From positions 76,820 through 140,819 of the forward strand of contig CANGBB010000005.1 of NCBI GenBank assembly GCA_947452065.1: a stretch of DNA of 64,000 nucleotides, given 5' to 3'. This document shows, piece after piece, positions 18,531 through 30,069 of this stretch; the stretch's first letter is position 1, and each line of letters starts with the position of its first letter. The stretch is from Gammaproteobacteria bacterium. GTDB lineage: Bacteria; Pseudomonadota; Gammaproteobacteria; Steroidobacterales; Steroidobacteraceae. Under the pieces are notes generated by a model. It was not told the origin of the DNA. It made no database searches and saw only the letters and a program-made list of their open reading frames with translations. Both the position numbers and the translations under genes were made by a program.

Positions 18531-19544
18531 ATGGCATTGAAAGTCGGCATCAACGGCTACGGTCGCATCGGTCGCAACATTCTGCGTGCGCTGTATGAAT
18601 CCAATCGCAGGAATGAAATCCAGATCGTTGCCATCAACGACCTGGCCGATCCGCAGACCAATGCTCACCTGACGCAGTACGACACGGCCCACGGCAAGTT
18701 CCCCGGCAAGGTGCATGTCGATGGCGACTCGATCGTCGTCAACGGCGATCGCATCAAGGTTTTTGCCGAGCGCGATCCGGCCAAGATTGGCTGGGCCTCG
18801 GTCGGTGCCGACATCGTCTTCGAGTGCACCGGCTTCTTCACCACCAAGGCCGATGCGGGCAAGCATCTGGCGGGCGGTGCCAAGAAGGTCGTGATCTCCG
18901 CGCCCGGTGGCAAGGATGTCGATGCAACCGTCGTCTACGGCGTGAACCACAACGTGCTGAAGTCCAGCATGTCCGTGATCTCCAATGCCTCGTGCACCAC
19001 CAACTGCCTCGCGCCGCTGGCCAAAGTGCTCAATGACGGCATCGGCATCGAGCGCGGTCTGATGACCACTATCCACGCCTACACCAACGATCAGCGTCTG
19101 ACGGACGTCTATCACGAGGACATCCGCCGTGCGCGTTCGGCCACCATGTCGATGATCCCAACGAAGACTGGCGCGGCTGCTGCCGTGGGTCTGGTGCTGC
19201 CCGAGCTCAAGGGCAAGTTCGACGGCTTCGCGGTGCGTATCCCGACCATCAACGTGTCGCTGGTGGACCTCACGTTCACACCGAAGCGCGCGACCACCAT
19301 CGAAGAGATCAACAAGCTGGTCAAGACTGCAGCCGAAGGCCCGCTCAAGGGTGTGCTCGCTTACACCGAAGCGCCGCTGGTCTCGATCGACTACAACCAC
19401 GACGCGCATTCCTCGACCTACGACGCGACCATGAGCCGCATCATCGACGGCAACCTCGTCAAGGTCTGCGCTTGGTACGACAACGAGTGGGGCTTCAGCA
19501 ACCGTATGCTGGACACCACGCTCGCTTGGTCGCGCGCAGTCTGA
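18531..19544 (+). CDS. gap: Type I glyceraldehyde-3-phosphate dehydrogenase
   Basis: [34 protein letters not shown] catalytic motif; [14 protein letters not shown]. Confidence 0.98.
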   Translation: MALKVGINGYGRIGRNILRALYESNRRNEIQIVAINDLADPQTNAHLTQYDTAHGKFPGKVHVDGDSIVVNGDRIKVFAERDPAKIGWASVGADIVFECTGFFTTKADAGKHLAGGAKKVVISAPGGKDVDATVVYGVNHNVLKSSMSVISNASCTTNCLAPLAKVLNDGIGIERGLMTTIHAYTNDQRLTDVYHEDIRRARSATMSMIPTKTGAAAAVGLVLPELKGKFDGFAVRIPTINVSLVDLTFTPKRATTIEEINKLVKTAAEGPLKGVLAYTEAPLVSIDYNHDAHSSTYDATMSRIIDGNLVKVCAWYDNEWGFSNRMLDTTLAWSRAV

Positions 19545-19548
19545 TCGC

Positions 19549-20748
19549 ATGGCCGCTTCGGGATCGGCGGTGAAGCCGCTGCGCATGGCGGATCTGGACC
19601 TCGCTGGCAAGCGGGTTCTGATCCGCGAAGACCTCAATGTGCCGGTCGCCGATGGCGTGGTCACCAGCGATGCGCGTATCCGCGCGGCGTTGCCGACCGT
19701 ACGCATGGCGCTCGACAAGGGGGCGCGCGTGCTGCTGATGTCGCATCTGGGGCGGCCCGAAGAAGGCAAGTTCGAATCGGAGCACTCGCTGGCGCCCGTC
19801 GCCCAGCGACTCTCCGAACTGCTCGGCAAGCCGGTGCCGCTGGTGAAGGACTGGCTCGACGGCGTTGATTGCGCGCCGGGCACAGCGGTGCTGTGTGAAA
19901 ACGTACGCTTCAACAAGGGCGAGAAAAAAGACAACGACGATCTGGCGCGCCGCATGGCTGCGCTGTGCGACGTGTTTGTCATGGACGCCTTCGGCACGGC
20001 GCATCGCGCCGAGGCCAGCACCCACGGCGTGGCCAAGTATGCGCCGGTGGCCTGTGCCGGGCCGCTTCTGGTGGCTGAGCTTGAGGCTCTGGAGCGGGCG
20101 CTGGCTACGCCGGCGCGGCCGATGGTGGCCATCGTTGCCGGCTCCAAGGTTTCCACCAAGCTCACCGTGCTCGAGTCGCTGCTGGGCAAGGTGGATCAGT
20201 TGATCGTCGGCGGGGGCATTGCCAATACGTTCTTGGCGGCCACCGGCGTCAAGGTCGGCAAGTCGCTGTGCGAGTCCGAAATGCTCGACATCGCGCGCCA
20301 GCTCCTTGCGCAGGCCAAGCAGCGCGGTGCCGATATCCCGTTGCCGACGGACGTGGTCGTGGCGCGCGAATTCGCCGCTACGGCGCACGCCGATGTGCGT
20401 GCGGCCAACGATGTGCGTGACGATGAGATGATTCTGGACATTGGCCCTGACACCGCCGAGCGGCTCGCCAAGCTGCTGCAGTCGGCTGGCACCATCATCT
20501 GGAACGGTCCGGTCGGCGTGTTCGAGTTCGACCAGTTCGGCGAGGGCACCCGTGCAATCGCCAACGCAGTGGCAAGCAGCAAGGCTTACTCGCTGGCCGG
20601 TGGCGGCGACACTCTGGCGGCCATCGAGAAGTACGAAGTCGAAGAGGGGATTTCCTATATCTCCACCGGCGGCGGCGCCTTCCTGGAGTTCGTTGAAGGC
20701 AAGGTTTTGCCCGCGGTTGCCATCCTGCAGGAGCGCGCGGCCCGCTAA
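19549..20748 (+). CDS. pgk: Phosphoglycerate kinase
   Basis: [48 protein letters not shown]. Confidence 0.98.
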   Translation: MAASGSAVKPLRMADLDLAGKRVLIREDLNVPVADGVVTSDARIRAALPTVRMALDKGARVLLMSHLGRPEEGKFESEHSLAPVAQRLSELLGKPVPLVKDWLDGVDCAPGTAVLCENVRFNKGEKKDNDDLARRMAALCDVFVMDAFGTAHRAEASTHGVAKYAPVACAGPLLVAELEALERALATPARPMVAIVAGSKVSTKLTVLESLLGKVDQLIVGGGIANTFLAATGVKVGKSLCESEMLDIARQLLAQAKQRGADIPLPTDVVVAREFAATAHADVRAANDVRDDEMILDIGPDTAERLAKLLQSAGTIIWNGPVGVFEFDQFGEGTRAIANAVASSKAYSLAGGGDTLAAIEKYEVEEGISYISTGGGAFLEFVEGKVLPAVAILQERAAR

Positions 20749-20819
20749 GCCCTAAACCCCTACTGGGGCCCCAAGCACTCGGCGTAATGGTGACGCCGCT
20801 ATGGGGTAGACTGGGGCGC

Positions 20820-22259
20820 ATGGATACTTCCCGGCGCACCAAGATCGTAGCGACTCTCGGACCTGCCACCGATGACCCGGCCGTGCTTGCCGCCATGGTC
20901 GGTGCGGGTCTTGATGTTGCCCGTGTCAACTTCTCCCACGGAACGCGCGACGCGCATCGGCGCCGTGTCGAGATGCTGAGAAACGCCGCCCGCGAGGCGA
21001 ATCGCTACGTGGGTGTGCTGGCCGATCTCGCTGGCCCCAAGATCCGCATCGAGAGTTTTCAGGGCGGTGCGGTGCAGCTGGAGGAGGGCGCGCCATTCGC
21101 GCTCGATACAGCGCTCGATCCGACGGCCGGCAACTCCGCCGAGGTGGGCTGCGCCTATCTCAACCTGCCAAACGATGTGCATAACGGCGACGTGCTGCTG
21201 CTCAATGACGGGCAGATCGTGCTCGACGTCGAGCGTGTCAGCGGCACGCGCATTCATTGCGTGGTGCGTGTCGGCGGCACGCTCTCCGATCGCAAGGGCG
21301 TGAACCGGCAGGGTGGCGGAATTTCCGCACCGGCACTCACTGAAAAGGATCTCGAGGACATCAAGCTGGCTGCCGAGCTGGGTATTGATTACCTCGCCGT
21401 CTCCTTCTGTCGTGACGCCGAAGATATCCGCCGTGCGCAAAGCACGCTGCGCAAGTGGCGCGGCGAGGCGCGGGTGGTGGCCAAGATTGAGCGTCATGAG
21501 GCGCTCGATAATCTCTCAGCCATCCTTGGTGTCACCGACGCCGTAATGGTGGCGCGCGGCGATCTGGGCGTTGAGATGGGCTATGCGGAGCTGACGGGCC
21601 TGCAAAAAACCATCATCCGCCAGACACTGGCGCGCAATCGCGTGGTCATCACTGCTACGCAGATGATGGAGTCCATGATCCACAGTCCCATCCCGACCCG
21701 CGCAGAAGTCAGCGACGTGGCCAATGCCGTGCTCGACGGTACTGACGCGGTGATGCTGTCGGCCGAGACGGCTGCCGGTAAATATCCGGTCAAGGCCGTG
21801 CAGGCCATGGCCGAAGTCATTCAGGGTGCGGAGAAATATCAGGTGGGTGCCGAGCGCCGCATCTGGCGCAGCGAGGATGGCTTCACCAACAATGAAGAAG
21901 TCATCTCGATGGCGGTGAACTACACCGCCAGCCACATGCGTGTACGCGCCATCGTGGCGCTGACCGAGTCCGGTCTGACGCCGCTGTTGATGAGTCGCAA
22001 CCGCAACGACATACCGATCTATGCCTTCACGCGTCACGAGGCCACTCGCCGGCGCGCGACCCTCTATCGCGGCGTCTACGCCGTGCCCTTCGACATCACC
22101 ACGTCTGATCCCAAGCAACTGTATCCGGCGATCTTCGAGCAGCTGCTGCAACGGGGTCTGGTGGAGACCGGTGACCAGGTGATCCTGACCAAGGGCGAAC
22201 TCAGCGGCGTGTCCGGCGGCACGAATTCCCTGGTCATTCTCAGCGTGGCGCGCAGCTAA
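20820..22259 (+). CDS. pyk: Pyruvate kinase
   Basis: Start MDTSRRTKIVATLGPATDDP; VARGDLGVEMG; ATQMMESMIHSPIPTRAEVSDVANAVLDGTDAVMLSAETAAGKYP. Confidence 0.97.
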   Translation: MDTSRRTKIVATLGPATDDPAVLAAMVGAGLDVARVNFSHGTRDAHRRRVEMLRNAAREANRYVGVLADLAGPKIRIESFQGGAVQLEEGAPFALDTALDPTAGNSAEVGCAYLNLPNDVHNGDVLLLNDGQIVLDVERVSGTRIHCVVRVGGTLSDRKGVNRQGGGISAPALTEKDLEDIKLAAELGIDYLAVSFCRDAEDIRRAQSTLRKWRGEARVVAKIERHEALDNLSAILGVTDAVMVARGDLGVEMGYAELTGLQKTIIRQTLARNRVVITATQMMESMIHSPIPTRAEVSDVANAVLDGTDAVMLSAETAAGKYPVKAVQAMAEVIQGAEKYQVGAERRIWRSEDGFTNNEEVISMAVNYTASHMRVRAIVALTESGLTPLLMSRNRNDIPIYAFTRHEATRRRATLYRGVYAVPFDITTSDPKQLYPAIFEQLLQRGLVETGDQVILTKGELSGVSGGTNSLVILSVARS

Positions 22260-22282
22260 CAGCCGTCGCGTTGCGGCGTTGA

Positions 22283-23095
22283 TCAGTCCTTCGTGCGCGC
22301 TTCGGGGCGCCAGCCGATGCGCCGGACTACGGTCCGCAGCGTCCGGTGGAAGTGGCGCGCGATGAACACCAGCAGCTTGCCGTGGAAGGTGACGATCACC
22401 TCGTCCTGACCCCTCGCAATGGCTCGGGCGATGACGCGTGCCGCTTGCGGCGTACGCATCCGGAGCCACGCCGGGATCGGGTCTGATGCCCCAGCATGAA
22501 ACAGCCCACGGTTGTCGGTGCGACGGATATCCGAGTCGATGTAGGCCGGCGACACCAGTGTGACGCCGATGCCCTCGCGACCAAGTTCGCCACGCAATGA
22601 CTCCGCCAGAGCACGCACTGCGAACTTGCTCATGGCATAGGCTGAGGCGCCCGGTGCTGCGACGTAACCGGCAACGCTGCCGATGATCACCAGCCGACCA
22701 CGCGCAGCGCGCAGCGCCGGCAGGGACTCCTGCACCGTGCGCAGCACACCGAAGACATTGGTTTCGAACTGGCGACGATAGTCGGCCAACGTCAGCCGTG
22801 TCAGTGGGCCGGTCACGCTGTAGCCGGCGTTCGCGATCACGATGTCGATGCCCGATTCACCCGCCCAGTCGGCGATGGCGCGCGCCACAGCACCATCGTG
22901 AGTCACATCGGCAGTTTGGATGCTGACCTCTGCGCCCGTGGCGCGCAGACGTTCCGCGAGCTCCGCGAGTCGTTCGCTACGACGCGCCAGCAGCAGCAGG
23001 CGTGCGCCGCGGCGCGCATAGTTCTCAGCCAGCGCCGCACCGATCCCGGAGGAGGCGCCGGTGATCAGTACGCGTGGGTTTTCAGTGCGGCTCAT
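22283..23095 (-). CDS. SDR family oxidoreductase
   Basis: VLITGASSGIGAALAENYARRGA, NAGYSVTG, YAMSKFAVRALAESLRGEL (YxxxK). Confidence 0.9.
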   Translation of the reverse strand: MSRTENPRVLITGASSGIGAALAENYARRGARLLLLARRSERLAELAERLRATGAEVSIQTADVTHDGAVARAIADWAGESGIDIVIANAGYSVTGPLTRLTLADYRRQFETNVFGVLRTVQESLPALRAARGRLVIIGSVAGYVAAPGASAYAMSKFAVRALAESLRGELGREGIGVTLVSPAYIDSDIRRTDNRGLFHAGASDPIPAWLRMRTPQAARVIARAIARGQDEVIVTFHGKLLVFIARHFHRTLRTVVRRIGWRPEARTKD

Positions 23096-23118
23096 GATCA
23101 GTCCCGGCGACTCAACGC

Positions 23119-24480
23119 TCAGAGCAGGAACAGCGTGCCGAGGCCAAGCAGCGTGGCGAATCCGATGCAGTCCGTGAAAGTGGTCAGGATGACGCCCGCG
23201 GCCAGCGCTGGATCGATGCGCAGTCGGCGCAGGGTCAGTGGCACGGTGACACCGACGATGGCTGCAGCCAGCAGGTTCACCATCATCGCCGCGGCAATGA
23301 TGACAGCGATTTTCCAAGTGCCGAACCAGCTGACGGTGGCCGCGCCCACCACCAGCGCCCAGATCAGCCCGTTGGTGGCACCCACGGCGATTTCCTTAAA
23401 CAGTAGCCAGCGCGCGTTGGCCCACTGCACCTGACCCAGTGCCAGCCCGCGCACGATCAGTGTCACGGTCTGGGTGCCGGCGATGCCGCCCATGCTGGCA
23501 ACAATCGGCATCAGCGTGGCCAATGCGGTGACACGCTGGATGGTGCCTTCGAAGGGGCGCACCACCGACGAGGCCAGGAAAGCTGTCAGCAAGTTGATGC
23601 CCAGCCAGACCAGACGGCGCTGGGTCGAGGCGGCAACACCGGCGAAGATATCTTCCTCGTCGTGAAGGCCGGCCATGCTGAGCACGGAATGCGCCGCTTC
23701 CTCGCTGATCACGTCGACCACGTCATCGACTGTGATACGACCCAGCAGCTGGCCTTCATCATCCACCACCGCGGCGGAGACCAGGTCGCGATCGCGGAAC
23801 AACTGCGTGACTTCGCTGGCGGGGATGGCCGGCGCGATGCGCGGCGCTTCCGCATCCATGGCTGCGCCGACATCGCTCTCCGGATCAGCCGTCAGCAGGT
23901 GGGTGAGCGGTACGGCACCGAGGTAACGATTGCGCGAGTCGACGATGAACAGGCTGTCGGTGCGCTTGGGCAGCTCGCCGCGCATGCGCAGGTAGCGCAG
24001 CACCACTTCGACGCTGACGTCAGCGCGCAGGCTGATGGTGTCGGTGTTCATCAGGCCGCCCGCGCTGTCCTCGGGCCAGGCCAGCACGCGGTTCAGGCGC
24101 TCACGATCCGCATGGTCCATCGACTTCAGCAGCTGCTGCGTGACCGTCTCCGGCAACTCCGCGACGAGGTCGGCGAGGTCGTCGACCTGCATGCCCTCGG
24201 TGGCAGCCACCAGTTCGTCCGGTTCCATCTCGCTGATGAGATCGTTGCGTACCGGATCGCTGAGCTCGACCAGCACCTCACCTTCGGCTTCTGGCTCAAC
24301 GAATTCCCAGACGACGTCGCGTTGTGCTGGCGGCAGCGACTCGAGCAACTGCGCAACCTCGGCCGGGTGCATGGCTGTGACCATGCGTTGCGCCGAGCGC
24401 AACGCACCCTGGCCCAGCGCACGGCGCAGCAGTGCCAGGCGCGTCTGCTTGGGAGACAGGATGTCGGTCGTGGTGTCCAT
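23119..24480 (-). CDS. mgtE: Magnesium transporter MgtE
   Basis: Start MDTTTDILSPKQTRLALLRR; MgtE N-domain, CBS pair, C-terminal TM domain with MPIVASMGGIAGTQTVTLIVRGLALGQ. Confidence 0.95.
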   Translation of the reverse strand: MDTTTDILSPKQTRLALLRRALGQGALRSAQRMVTAMHPAEVAQLLESLPPAQRDVVWEFVEPEAEGEVLVELSDPVRNDLISEMEPDELVAATEGMQVDDLADLVAELPETVTQQLLKSMDHADRERLNRVLAWPEDSAGGLMNTDTISLRADVSVEVVLRYLRMRGELPKRTDSLFIVDSRNRYLGAVPLTHLLTADPESDVGAAMDAEAPRIAPAIPASEVTQLFRDRDLVSAAVVDDEGQLLGRITVDDVVDVISEEAAHSVLSMAGLHDEEDIFAGVAASTQRRLVWLGINLLTAFLASSVVRPFEGTIQRVTALATLMPIVASMGGIAGTQTVTLIVRGLALGQVQWANARWLLFKEIAVGATNGLIWALVVGAATVSWFGTWKIAVIIAAAMMVNLLAAAIVGVTVPLTLRRLRIDPALAAGVILTTFTDCIGFATLLGLGTLFLL

Positions 24481-24627
24481 GCGGGCGCTAGTGTACCCTC
24501 GCAACGCAAAATGTCCTTTGCCGATTGGCGTCTCCGACAAGTCCGGGCGCTGACGGCCAGTCCGAAGGCGTGTCGCGTCAATGCCGGCGGACTAGGCAGG
24601 GCCCAACGACGCTGCGAGAATGCTTTG

Positions 24628-26913
24628 ATGGAAGAAGAACTGAAGAAAGCCGCTCTGGATTACCACCGTTTCCCGACCCCGGGAAAGATTGCGCTGGCAC
24701 CGACCAAGGTGCTCACTAACCAGCGTGACCTCAGCCTGGCGTATTCGCCCGGCGTGGCTTACGCCAGCCTGGCCATCAAGGAGAACCCGCTGGAAGCGGC
24801 CAGCGTGACCTCGCGCGCCAACCTGGTCGCCGTGGTGACCAACGGCACGGCGGTGCTCGGCTTGGGCAATATTGGCCCGCTCGCCGGCAAGCCGGTGATG
24901 GAGGGCAAAGGCTGCCTCTTCAAGAAATTCGCCGGCATCGATGTGTTCGACATCGAGATCGACGAAACCGATCCCGACAAATTCGTCGATATCGTCGCTG
25001 CCCTTGAGCCGACGTTTGGCGGCATCAACCTCGAGGACATCAAGGCACCGGAGTGCTTCTACATCGAGCGCAAGCTCCGCGAGCGCATGAAGATCCCGGT
25101 TTTCCACGACGACCAGCATGGCACCGCCATCATCGTCTCGGCCGCAGTGCTCAATGCACTCAAAGTCGTTGGCAAGGACATCGGCAAGGTCAAGCTGGCC
25201 TGCTCGGGTGCGGGCGCCGCGGCCATTGCCTGCCTAGACCTGCTTTGCGCGCTGGGTTTGAAGCGCGAGAACGTCTCTGTCGCGGACAGCAAGGGCGTGG
25301 TCTATCAGGGTCGCCCCAACACGGATGCCGACAAGCTGCGCTATGCGCAGAACACCGCGGCGCGGACGCTGGCCGATATCATGGTCGATGCGGACATCTT
25401 CCTTGGTCTCTCCGGGCCTGGCCTGGTGAAGCCGGAAATGGTGGTGCGGATGGCGCCCAAGCCGCTGATCCTTGCGCTGGCCAATCCCGAGCCTGAGATC
25501 CGCCCGGAACTGGCCAAGCAGGCGCGACCGGATTGCATCGTTGGTACAGGCCGTTCGGACTATCCGAACCAGGTCAACAACTCGCTCTGCTTCCCGTTCA
25601 TCTTCCGCGGCGCGCTGGATGTTGGTGCGACCACCATCAACGACCCGATGAAAATGGCGTGCGTGCATGCAATTGCCGAACTGGCGCAGGCCGAGCAGTC
25701 GGACGTGGCCACCACGGCCTACGGCGAGGGCACGGCCAGCTTTGGTCCGGATTCCATCATCCCGCGTGCCTTTGATCCGCGCCTGATCATGCAGATCGCC
25801 CCGGCTGTGGCCAAGGCGGCCATGGACAGCGGCGTAGCCACGCTGCCGATCACGGACTTCAATGCCTATCGTGCGCGACTGACGCAGTTCGTCTACGAAT
25901 CCGCTTCAGCGATGCAGCCGGTGTTTGCCGCCGCCAAGCGCAACCCGAAGCGCGTGCTGTTTGCCGAGGGCGAAGAAGCCCGCGTGTTGCAGGCCGCGCA
26001 GGTGGCCATCGACGAAAAGCTGGCGCGTCCGGTGCTCGTCGGTCGTATCGACGTGATCAATGACCGCATCGAAAAGCTCGGGCTGCGGCTGCGTCTCGGC
26101 GAGAACTGCGACGGCGTCAATGTGCTCAATGACGCGCGCTTCCGCGAGGCGTGGAACGAGTACTACCAGCTGGCCAAGCGTGACGGCGTCACGCGTGCGC
26201 AGGCCATGGAAGACATGCGCAGCCGCGCCACGCTGATTGCCGCGATCCTGCTTCGCCGCGGCGACGCCGATGCGATGCTCTGCGGCACTACGGGCAACTA
26301 CCTCGAACATCTGAAGTTCATCCGCCTTGCGATCGGTAAGCGTGCCGGCGTACATAATTTCGCCGCCATGCAGATGCTGATCCTGCCGGATCGTCAGCTG
26401 TTCATCTGTGATACCCATGTCAACGTTGATCCGGATGCCGAACAGATTGCGGCGATGACGCTGATGGCGGCCGAGCAGGTGCGGCGCTTCGGTGTCACGC
26501 CCAGTGTGGCGCTGGTCAGTCATTCCAGTTTCGGCAGTTCCCGTGCGCCTTCCGCGGTGAAGATGCGCGAAGCGCTTGAGCTGATCACAGCGCGTGCGCC
26601 GGGCCTCTCGGTCGAGGGTGAGATGCGCGCCGACTCGGCGCTGTCGGCCATGATCCGCGACAATGAGTTCCCGGATTCGCGTCTGACCAGCAATGCCAAC
26701 CTGCTGATCATGCCGAACGTTGATGCAGCCAACATCTGCTACAACGCGCTGCGCATCGCAGCCGGCAATGGTGCGACGGTTGGTGGGATCCTGCTCGGTG
26801 CCGCACAGCCCGCGCACATCCTCACCGGATCGGCCACGGTGCGGCGCATCGTCGACATGACCGCGTTCGCAGTCGCTGACGCCGGCGCCAGCCGCGACCG
26901 CTCGGCGCTGTAG
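24628..26913 (+). CDS. maeB: NADP-dependent malic enzyme with phosphotransacetylase-like C-terminal domain
   Basis: Start [47 protein letters not shown]-terminal PTA-like half. Confidence 0.95.
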   Translation: MEEELKKAALDYHRFPTPGKIALAPTKVLTNQRDLSLAYSPGVAYASLAIKENPLEAASVTSRANLVAVVTNGTAVLGLGNIGPLAGKPVMEGKGCLFKKFAGIDVFDIEIDETDPDKFVDIVAALEPTFGGINLEDIKAPECFYIERKLRERMKIPVFHDDQHGTAIIVSAAVLNALKVVGKDIGKVKLACSGAGAAAIACLDLLCALGLKRENVSVADSKGVVYQGRPNTDADKLRYAQNTAARTLADIMVDADIFLGLSGPGLVKPEMVVRMAPKPLILALANPEPEIRPELAKQARPDCIVGTGRSDYPNQVNNSLCFPFIFRGALDVGATTINDPMKMACVHAIAELAQAEQSDVATTAYGEGTASFGPDSIIPRAFDPRLIMQIAPAVAKAAMDSGVATLPITDFNAYRARLTQFVYESASAMQPVFAAAKRNPKRVLFAEGEEARVLQAAQVAIDEKLARPVLVGRIDVINDRIEKLGLRLRLGENCDGVNVLNDARFREAWNEYYQLAKRDGVTRAQAMEDMRSRATLIAAILLRRGDADAMLCGTTGNYLEHLKFIRLAIGKRAGVHNFAAMQMLILPDRQLFICDTHVNVDPDAEQIAAMTLMAAEQVRRFGVTPSVALVSHSSFGSSRAPSAVKMREALELITARAPGLSVEGEMRADSALSAMIRDNEFPDSRLTSNANLLIMPNVDAANICYNALRIAAGNGATVGGILLGAAQPAHILTGSATVRRIVDMTAFAVADAGASRDRSAL

Positions 26914-26957
26914 AGCCCGCACGATCGACCTGCGGCGCACGCGCTGAGGGAGCAACC

Positions 26958-27305
26958 GTGGGAATCGTCTACAGCACGGGTCTGGGCACTATCTGTCCTG
27001 GTTGCCGGCGGCCAGCCGCGGGCTGCGTTTGCCGGACGGCCAGTGGCAACAAGGTGCAGCCCGCAGGTGGCGCAGTGCGCGTGCTGCGCGAGAAGCAGGG
27101 GCGGGGTGGCAAGGTGGTGTCGGTCATCACCGGCCTGCCGCTGAATGCCGAACAACTGGCGACGCTCGCTGGCGAGCTCAAGCGCCGCTGCGGCGCGGGT
27201 GGCGGAGTCGCCGGCACCAATATCGAGATCCAGGGAGACCACCGCGACACGCTGGTGGCCGAACTCTTGAAACGAGGGTTCAGCGCCAAGCGCGCCGGCG
27301 GCTGA
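26958..27305 (+). CDS. yciH: SUI1/YciH family translation factor
   Basis: GTG start; MGIVYSTGLGTICPGCRRPAAGCVC...VRVLREKQGRGGKVVSVITGL; SUI1 domain. Confidence 0.92.
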   Translation: MGIVYSTGLGTICPGCRRPAAGCVCRTASGNKVQPAGGAVRVLREKQGRGGKVVSVITGLPLNAEQLATLAGELKRRCGAGGGVAGTNIEIQGDHRDTLVAELLKRGFSAKRAGG

Positions 27306-27321
27306 ACAGCCGCTACTGCTG

Positions 27322-28197
27322 TCAGGTCTTGGGCAGGGCGGAATGCCGCGTGCGAATGTCGAGTTGCGTGTTGCCCATAAGCCTCGCCAGCTTCTCGGCG
27401 ATGTACACGGAACGATGTCGGCCGCCGGTGCAGCCAATAGCGATGGTGAAATAGGTACGGTTGGAGGCGCGAAACTCTGCGAACCGCGGCTCGATGAAAC
27501 GCTGGATGTCCTGGATGTAGCGTTCCACGCCGGACTGGTTTTCCAGGAAGTGGGCCACAGCCGGATCCCGCCCGGTCAGATCACGCAGCCCCGGCTCCCA
27601 GTAGGGGTTGGGCAATGAGCGTGCATCGAACACAAAATCTGCATCCCCGGGTATGCCGTACTTGAAGCCGAAGGATTCGATCAGCACCGCGAGCTTGTTC
27701 TTGCGGCGCTGCTCCACGCGCAGATGCATCTGCTCGCGCAGCTCGTGCACACCCATGCTTGAGGTGTCGATCACCAAATCGGCCGCATTGAGCAGCGGCT
27801 CTAGGAGTCGTCTTTCAGTGGCGATCGCCTCACGCAGGCTCTCGCCGCCGCGACTCAATGGGTGCATGCGGCGTGTTTCCGCAAAGCGCCGCAGCAGTTC
27901 GTCCTCATTCGTGACCAGAAAGATCAGTTCGCACTCGATGCCACTGCGACGCAGCTCCGTGATCAGTCCCGGCACCGAGCTGATTTCCGCGTCGGTGTTG
28001 CGTGCATCGATGCCGACCGCAGTGCGCTGGTACACCGTATCTGGGCTGCGCACGCTGTGTGATATGAACGGCTTGAGCAGTGCCGCCGGCATGTTGTCGA
28101 TACAGTAAAAGCCCAGATCCTCAAGCAGGTGCAGCGCCACGCTCTTGCCTGACCCGGACAGGCCGCTGAGGATCAGCAATCGCGTGGTGCCGCTCAT
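27322..28197 (-). CDS. rapZ: RNase adapter protein RapZ
   Basis: LLILSGLSGSGKSVALHLLEDLGFYCIDNMPAALL; IAIGCTGGRHRSVYIAEKLA. Confidence 0.96.
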   Translation of the reverse strand: MSGTTRLLILSGLSGSGKSVALHLLEDLGFYCIDNMPAALLKPFISHSVRSPDTVYQRTAVGIDARNTDAEISSVPGLITELRRSGIECELIFLVTNEDELLRRFAETRRMHPLSRGGESLREAIATERRLLEPLLNAADLVIDTSSMGVHELREQMHLRVEQRRKNKLAVLIESFGFKYGIPGDADFVFDARSLPNPYWEPGLRDLTGRDPAVAHFLENQSGVERYIQDIQRFIEPRFAEFRASNRTYFTIAIGCTGGRHRSVYIAEKLARLMGNTQLDIRTRHSALPKT

Positions 28198-28218
28198 GGT
28201 CGCTTCCTGCCTCTGAGC

Positions 28219-28539
28219 TTAGCTCTGCGCGCCGTGGCGCGCTTCGGCGGCGTGGTGGTCGTTCACCTTTTCCTTGTGCTTGACCACCAACCGGTCAAGT
28301 TTGTCGGTCAGCGCGTCGATGGCTGCGTACATATGCTCGTCCGAAGCCATGGCGTGCAGGGTCTCCCCGCGCATGTGCAGCGTTGCCTCAGCCTTGTGCA
28401 CCAGCTTTTCGACGGTCAGAACACAATGCATGTCGATCAGCTGGTCGAAATGACGCAGCACCCTCTCCAGCTTCTTCTCGACATAGCTGCGCAGCGCCGG
28501 AGTGATTTCCAGGTGATGACCGGTGAGTTTCAGATGCAT
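28219..28539 (-). CDS. hpf: Ribosome hibernation promoting factor HPF/YfiA family
   Basis: Start MHLKLTGHHLEITPALRSYVEKKLERVLRHFDQL; location between rpoN and rapZ. Confidence 0.93.
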   Translation of the reverse strand: MHLKLTGHHLEITPALRSYVEKKLERVLRHFDQLIDMHCVLTVEKLVHKAEATLHMRGETLHAMASDEHMYAAIDALTDKLDRLVVKHKEKVNDHHAAEARHGAQS

Positions 28540-28549
28540 GGTGATCTCC

Positions 28550-29998
28550 TCATTGATTGACGGCCTGTTCTCTTGAATGGGTGCGCTTGCGCTCGCTCGA
28601 GGGAGCGATGCCAAGCATTTCACGGTATTTAGCCACCGTGCGGCGCGCCACGGGGATCCCTTCAGATGACAGCACTTCGGCGATGCGGCTGTCGCTGAGC
28701 GGATTCCCCGGGGTTTCATCCTTGATCAGTTTGCGGATCTTCGCGCGGATCGCCGTTGATGACGTTCCCAATCCGTCGTTCCCCTCCACTTGGCTGGAGA
28801 AGAAGTAACGCAGTTCGAACACGCCACGCGGTGTGTGCATGTACTTTCCGGAGGTCACGCGCGACACCGTTGACTCGTGCATGCCGATGGCCTCGGCAAT
28901 GTCGCGCAGGATCATGGGCTTCATGTGTTCCTCGCCCTGCTCGAGAAAGGCGTGCTGGCGCTCGACGATCGAACGAGCCACTCGTGTCAGCGTGTCCTGG
29001 CGGATTTCCAGGCTCTTGAGCAGCCAGCGCGCTTCCTGCAGCTGCGTGCGCAAGGCAGCGTGGCTGGCCTCGCGACTGATCAGGCGTGCGTACTCGTCAT
29101 TGATGCGGATGCGCGGCAGGGTGGAGTGGCTGACCTCCACGCTCCAGCCGCGCGCCGTGCGCCGCACCAGTACATCGGGTATCACATATTCCGCAGCCGA
29201 TGCGCTGATGATCGAACCTGGTCGCGGATTCAGGCTGCGCACCAGTGCCAGCGACTGTTCCAGTTCTTCGTCCGAGGCCGACAGTGCGCGGCGCAGCGCC
29301 GCGAGCTCGCGACCGGCCACGTGCTCGAGGTGATCGCGTGCGATCAGCCGCGCGGTGAGCAGACCGGGGGTCTGAGGCGACAGTTGGTCTAGCTGCAGCA
29401 GCAGGCATTCGCCGACCGTGCGTGCGCCCACGCCGGCGGGGTCGAAGGTCTGCACGATCGCCAGCACATTCTCCATTTCCTCGAGTGTGCATTCGGTTTC
29501 GGGACGCAGCGTCTCGATGATCTCCTCGAGCGTATCGGTCAGATAGCCGTCGTCATTGATCGCGTCGATGATGGCGCGTGCGATGAGCAGTTCACGCGCT
29601 GACGGGTGGGCCAATTCCAGCTGCCAGAGAAGATGGTCACGCAGGCTCTTGCCGGCCTCGTCGGCGAACTCTTGCTCGCGGTCGTCGTCGCCGCCGCTCC
29701 ACGGGTTCTCGGCCGGCCCCGTACTCTGGTCGTCCCAGCCTTCGTCTACGACCTCAACCTGGGGTTCGGTGGGTGCGACCGCGGTTTCGCCGCCGGTTTC
29801 AGGGCCGCCGGCCAACGCTTCCAGTCGCTCGGTTTCCCCTTCCTCGTCCTGCTCGAGCATGACGTTGCTCTCAAGCAGTTCGCGAATGTGTGCCTGCAGC
29901 TCGATGGTGGGCAGTTGCAGGAGACGAATGGCCTGCTGCAGCTGCGGTGTCATCGTCAGCTGCTGCCCCATGCGCAGCTGCAGTGAGGCTTTAAGCAT
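28550..29998 (-). CDS. rpoN: RNA polymerase sigma-54 factor
   Basis: MLKASLQLRMGQQLTMTPQLQQAIRLLQLPTIEL; RRTVAKYREMLGIAPSSERKR (RpoN box). Confidence 0.98.
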   Translation of the reverse strand: MLKASLQLRMGQQLTMTPQLQQAIRLLQLPTIELQAHIRELLESNVMLEQDEEGETERLEALAGGPETGGETAVAPTEPQVEVVDEGWDDQSTGPAENPWSGGDDDREQEFADEAGKSLRDHLLWQLELAHPSARELLIARAIIDAINDDGYLTDTLEEIIETLRPETECTLEEMENVLAIVQTFDPAGVGARTVGECLLLQLDQLSPQTPGLLTARLIARDHLEHVAGRELAALRRALSASDEELEQSLALVRSLNPRPGSIISASAAEYVIPDVLVRRTARGWSVEVSHSTLPRIRINDEYARLISREASHAALRTQLQEARWLLKSLEIRQDTLTRVARSIVERQHAFLEQGEEHMKPMILRDIAEAIGMHESTVSRVTSGKYMHTPRGVFELRYFFSSQVEGNDGLGTSSTAIRAKIRKLIKDETPGNPLSDSRIAEVLSSEGIPVARRTVAKYREMLGIAPSSERKRTHSREQAVNQ

Positions 29999-30069
29999 GG
30001 GAGCGCCTGCCGGAATTCGCGGAAACGGGTCTCAGAATCGTGCCTCGGAGACTGACCGGAAAAGAGTCT

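Noticed and set aside
18438-20189. 583-aa minus-strand ORF antisense to gap/pgk
   Set aside because: High-GC shadow ORF with low-complexity His/Arg/Gln/Ser composition, no recognisable family, opposite two clear glycolytic genes.
23662-24627. 322-aa N-terminal extension of the malic enzyme ORF
   Set aside because: Upstream part is antisense to mgtE; the real MaeB start [20 protein letters not shown] is at 24628.
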